In this document: positions 62,228-64,000 of the stretch, one piece after another
Position numbering within the stretch: position 1 is the stretch's first letter
Layout: each line of letters opens with the position of its first letter
Origin: Aporrectodea caliginosa
Lineage: Eukaryota; Annelida; Clitellata; Crassiclitellata; Lumbricidae
Length of the DNA: 64,000 nt
Reading direction: 5' to 3'
Assembly (NCBI GenBank): GCA_020284085.1
Contig: JACEVL010000519.1
Coordinates: 980,001 to 1,044,000, forward strand
The notes under the pieces: model-generated
What the model was told of the DNA's origin: nothing
What the model saw: the letters and a program-made list of their open reading frames with translations, nothing else
Database searches by the model: none
Translations under genes and position numbers: made by a program

Positions 62228-64000
62228 GCTTTCTCGAGGCGTCGGCTATAGTGTGGTCGTTCCCCAGTTTGCGATGATTTCCATGACTCGCAAAATTCTG
62301 TGGGCCTTAGTCTTGCATACGGTGAGCCAACACTTTGCCCAGAGCGAGATGAAGGACCAGCATTGGCCCTCCTATTGCGCAGACTTAACGAAACTGGGCC
62401 GCGTGTCAGAGTCGTGGTGGGAGGTTTGGAGGGGTAATTAAGGCGCAGCGGTGGATTCAATCGGTAAACAAGCGACATCACCGGTGTAGGCTGAGGAGAT
62501 GGATGGGGAGAAGGTTACGGGAGAGGGATGGGGAGAGGGTCACGGACGGAGGTGACCTATATGCTGCCTCTGCGTTCTACTACAACCTATCAGATCGGTG
62601 AATACAACTGGCGGAATTTCACATAAAGAAACTAGTGTTCGGTGGTTTAATTGAAAATTCAATAATATAAAACGGTCAGTTGTTGTAATTTATCCATTTG
62701 GATCGTTCTAGTAGAAATCGGCATTAATTTTTTACAAGACTTAAGAGGTGAGTGTATACATAATATATGCACATTATAGCATGCGTGTATATATATATAT
62801 ATATATATTATATATATTCAGTTCCTGACCCCAGCCATTTTGGCTGTGATGGTTACGAATAAATGATCTCCATTGTCCTCGGTCATTTGTGAAGTCCATT
62901 ACTCATCCTTAGTGTTAGTCCGTAATGTTATGTCCTCATTTATACAGTAGTATCTATCTAGAGTAGTCTTTGCTTGCCTCTGCTTCTCTTTCCACAGAAA
63001 GAGAAGGCTGATAGCAAAACAGGCGCTCTAGAAGTTATTAATTATTATTAACGATGATAATAACTGTATGACTAAGACTGTTTTATGGTGCTTATTGAAT
63101 TGTAGTGAATATCTGCATGTGCAAGTTTTCCATCTTGCATAGTTCATCAGTCTTAGGGTCACTTTTCAGCTAGATCCTTTCTCGTGTTGGCTCGTTCTGC
63201 TCAGTCACAAGTGCATTTTGCTATCAGCCTGAAACTTCACTTTTTCAAATTGTTTATCCACCGTAGACAGTCTCTCAACAGACCGACCTGGATGTTGATA
63301 TGACTACAACTTGTTTTTTTTTGTTCCATCGGTTGTTGGTCTTGTGCATTATACACAGGCGCTGTAGAAGTTATTAATTATTATTAACGATGATAATAAC
63401 TGTATGACTAAGACTGTTTTATGGTGCTTATTGAATTGTAGTGAATATCTGCATGTGCAAGTTTTGACGTACCGTTTAAACTATCGATATCTTGGTCTGT
63501 TTAACTGAAAGTATGAGAATAGTAGCAAATTTCATGGCGTTAGATAACTTTTGTATGTGTTAATGGCTTTGGTGCAATTCAAACTGGTGCACAATAATCA
63601 ATACAATACAATGCAATACAATTGTATTTGATATTACCCTCCTTTCAAAGTTCACAAGTTCACACCTGACCATGCAATAGAACATCGATGGATCTGAACA
63701 ATTAGGTGAAGGACTTGCATAAGGTCCTTAAACAGTGACCCCCTGGCTTTATTTGTCAATGGTTAGCATACTAGGCTGTCAACCTTGAAGTCGGATATTT
63801 AAATCCACTCCAGGTTATACAGGTATTGAATGTCTGTTTCATAAGCACGCCTTGCAAAATGCCTGCTCTATAAGCACCCCATAAATACCCTGTGCAAACA
63901 TAGTACAATGACTGGACACTTTTGGTGGCAAGATGAAGAGGTGAGAACAGATCACCCTCGCTCGTGGACCTATACATGTGGGTTAAGACAACACAATTCC
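62228..64000. repeat. Intergenic end of the window with a 108-bp direct repeat
   Basis: A segment starting AGGCGCT(C/G)TAGAAGTT is present at about 63,024-63,131 and again, nearly identical, at 63,358-63,465. A (TA)n tract lies at 62,788-62,815. I see no exon, RNA gene or further element end in this stretch. Confidence 0.6.

Overview
This is animal nuclear DNA. It holds intron-split genes with GT-AG (and some GC-AG) splice sites, AT-rich introns, tRNA-derived SINEs, non-LTR retrotransposon tails, hAT and Mutator-like DNA transposons and many microsatellites. The gene set (a KASH-domain nesprin, mitochondrial ribosomal protein S5, Sec61 beta) is metazoan. The dense mix of L2-type LINE tails, THAP, FLYWCH and hAT pieces and the recurrent AGGCCTA word would suit a marine invertebrate, perhaps a non-vertebrate deuterostome; the species is not determined.

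Layout. 0.2-14.0 kb (+): the 3' part of a nesprin gene, 18 exons that join in phase, with spectrin-repeat coiled coils and a C-terminal KASH domain. 14-18 kb: intergenic DNA with microsatellites, a MITE and a decayed LINE. 18.0-22.9 kb (+): a three-exon gene for a phospholipase-D-like protein, broken by one in-frame TAG; its second intron holds a 1.4-kb hAT element and a 0.8-kb element with unusual repeated GGACAAT termini and a FLYWCH finger. 24.8 kb: a hAT MITE. 26.0 kb (-): last exon of SEC61B. 26.2-34.6 kb: retroelement-rich, with two LINE 3' ends, an LTR with primer-binding site followed by a minus-strand ORF carrying five Cys-containing repeats, and a second long minus-strand ORF of unknown function. 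34.7-39.3 kb (+): MRPS5, probably with a local assembly fault. 41.2-42.9 kb: a 1.7-kb hAT element that is the long relative of the 24.8-kb MITE. 43-48 kb (-): a CARD plus coiled-coil gene reconstructed from three exons, followed by same-frame open segments behind two stop codons. 48.8 kb: THAP-finger remnant. 50.2-61.5 kb (-): a 15-exon gene for a membrane-anchored coiled-coil protein of about 510 residues that I do not recognise; its introns hold SINEs and the second GGACAAT-type element. 61.7-64 kb: LINE remnant and repeats.

Functionally, the nesprin product would link the nuclear envelope to the cytoskeleton, MRPS5 serves mitochondrial translation, SEC61B the ER translocon, and the CARD protein is likely an innate-immune or cell-death adaptor. 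No shared pathway links the neighbours; the window reads as ordinary gene order interspersed with an active repeat landscape. Exon joins were worked out by eye from splice sites and reading phase and have not been tested against transcripts.
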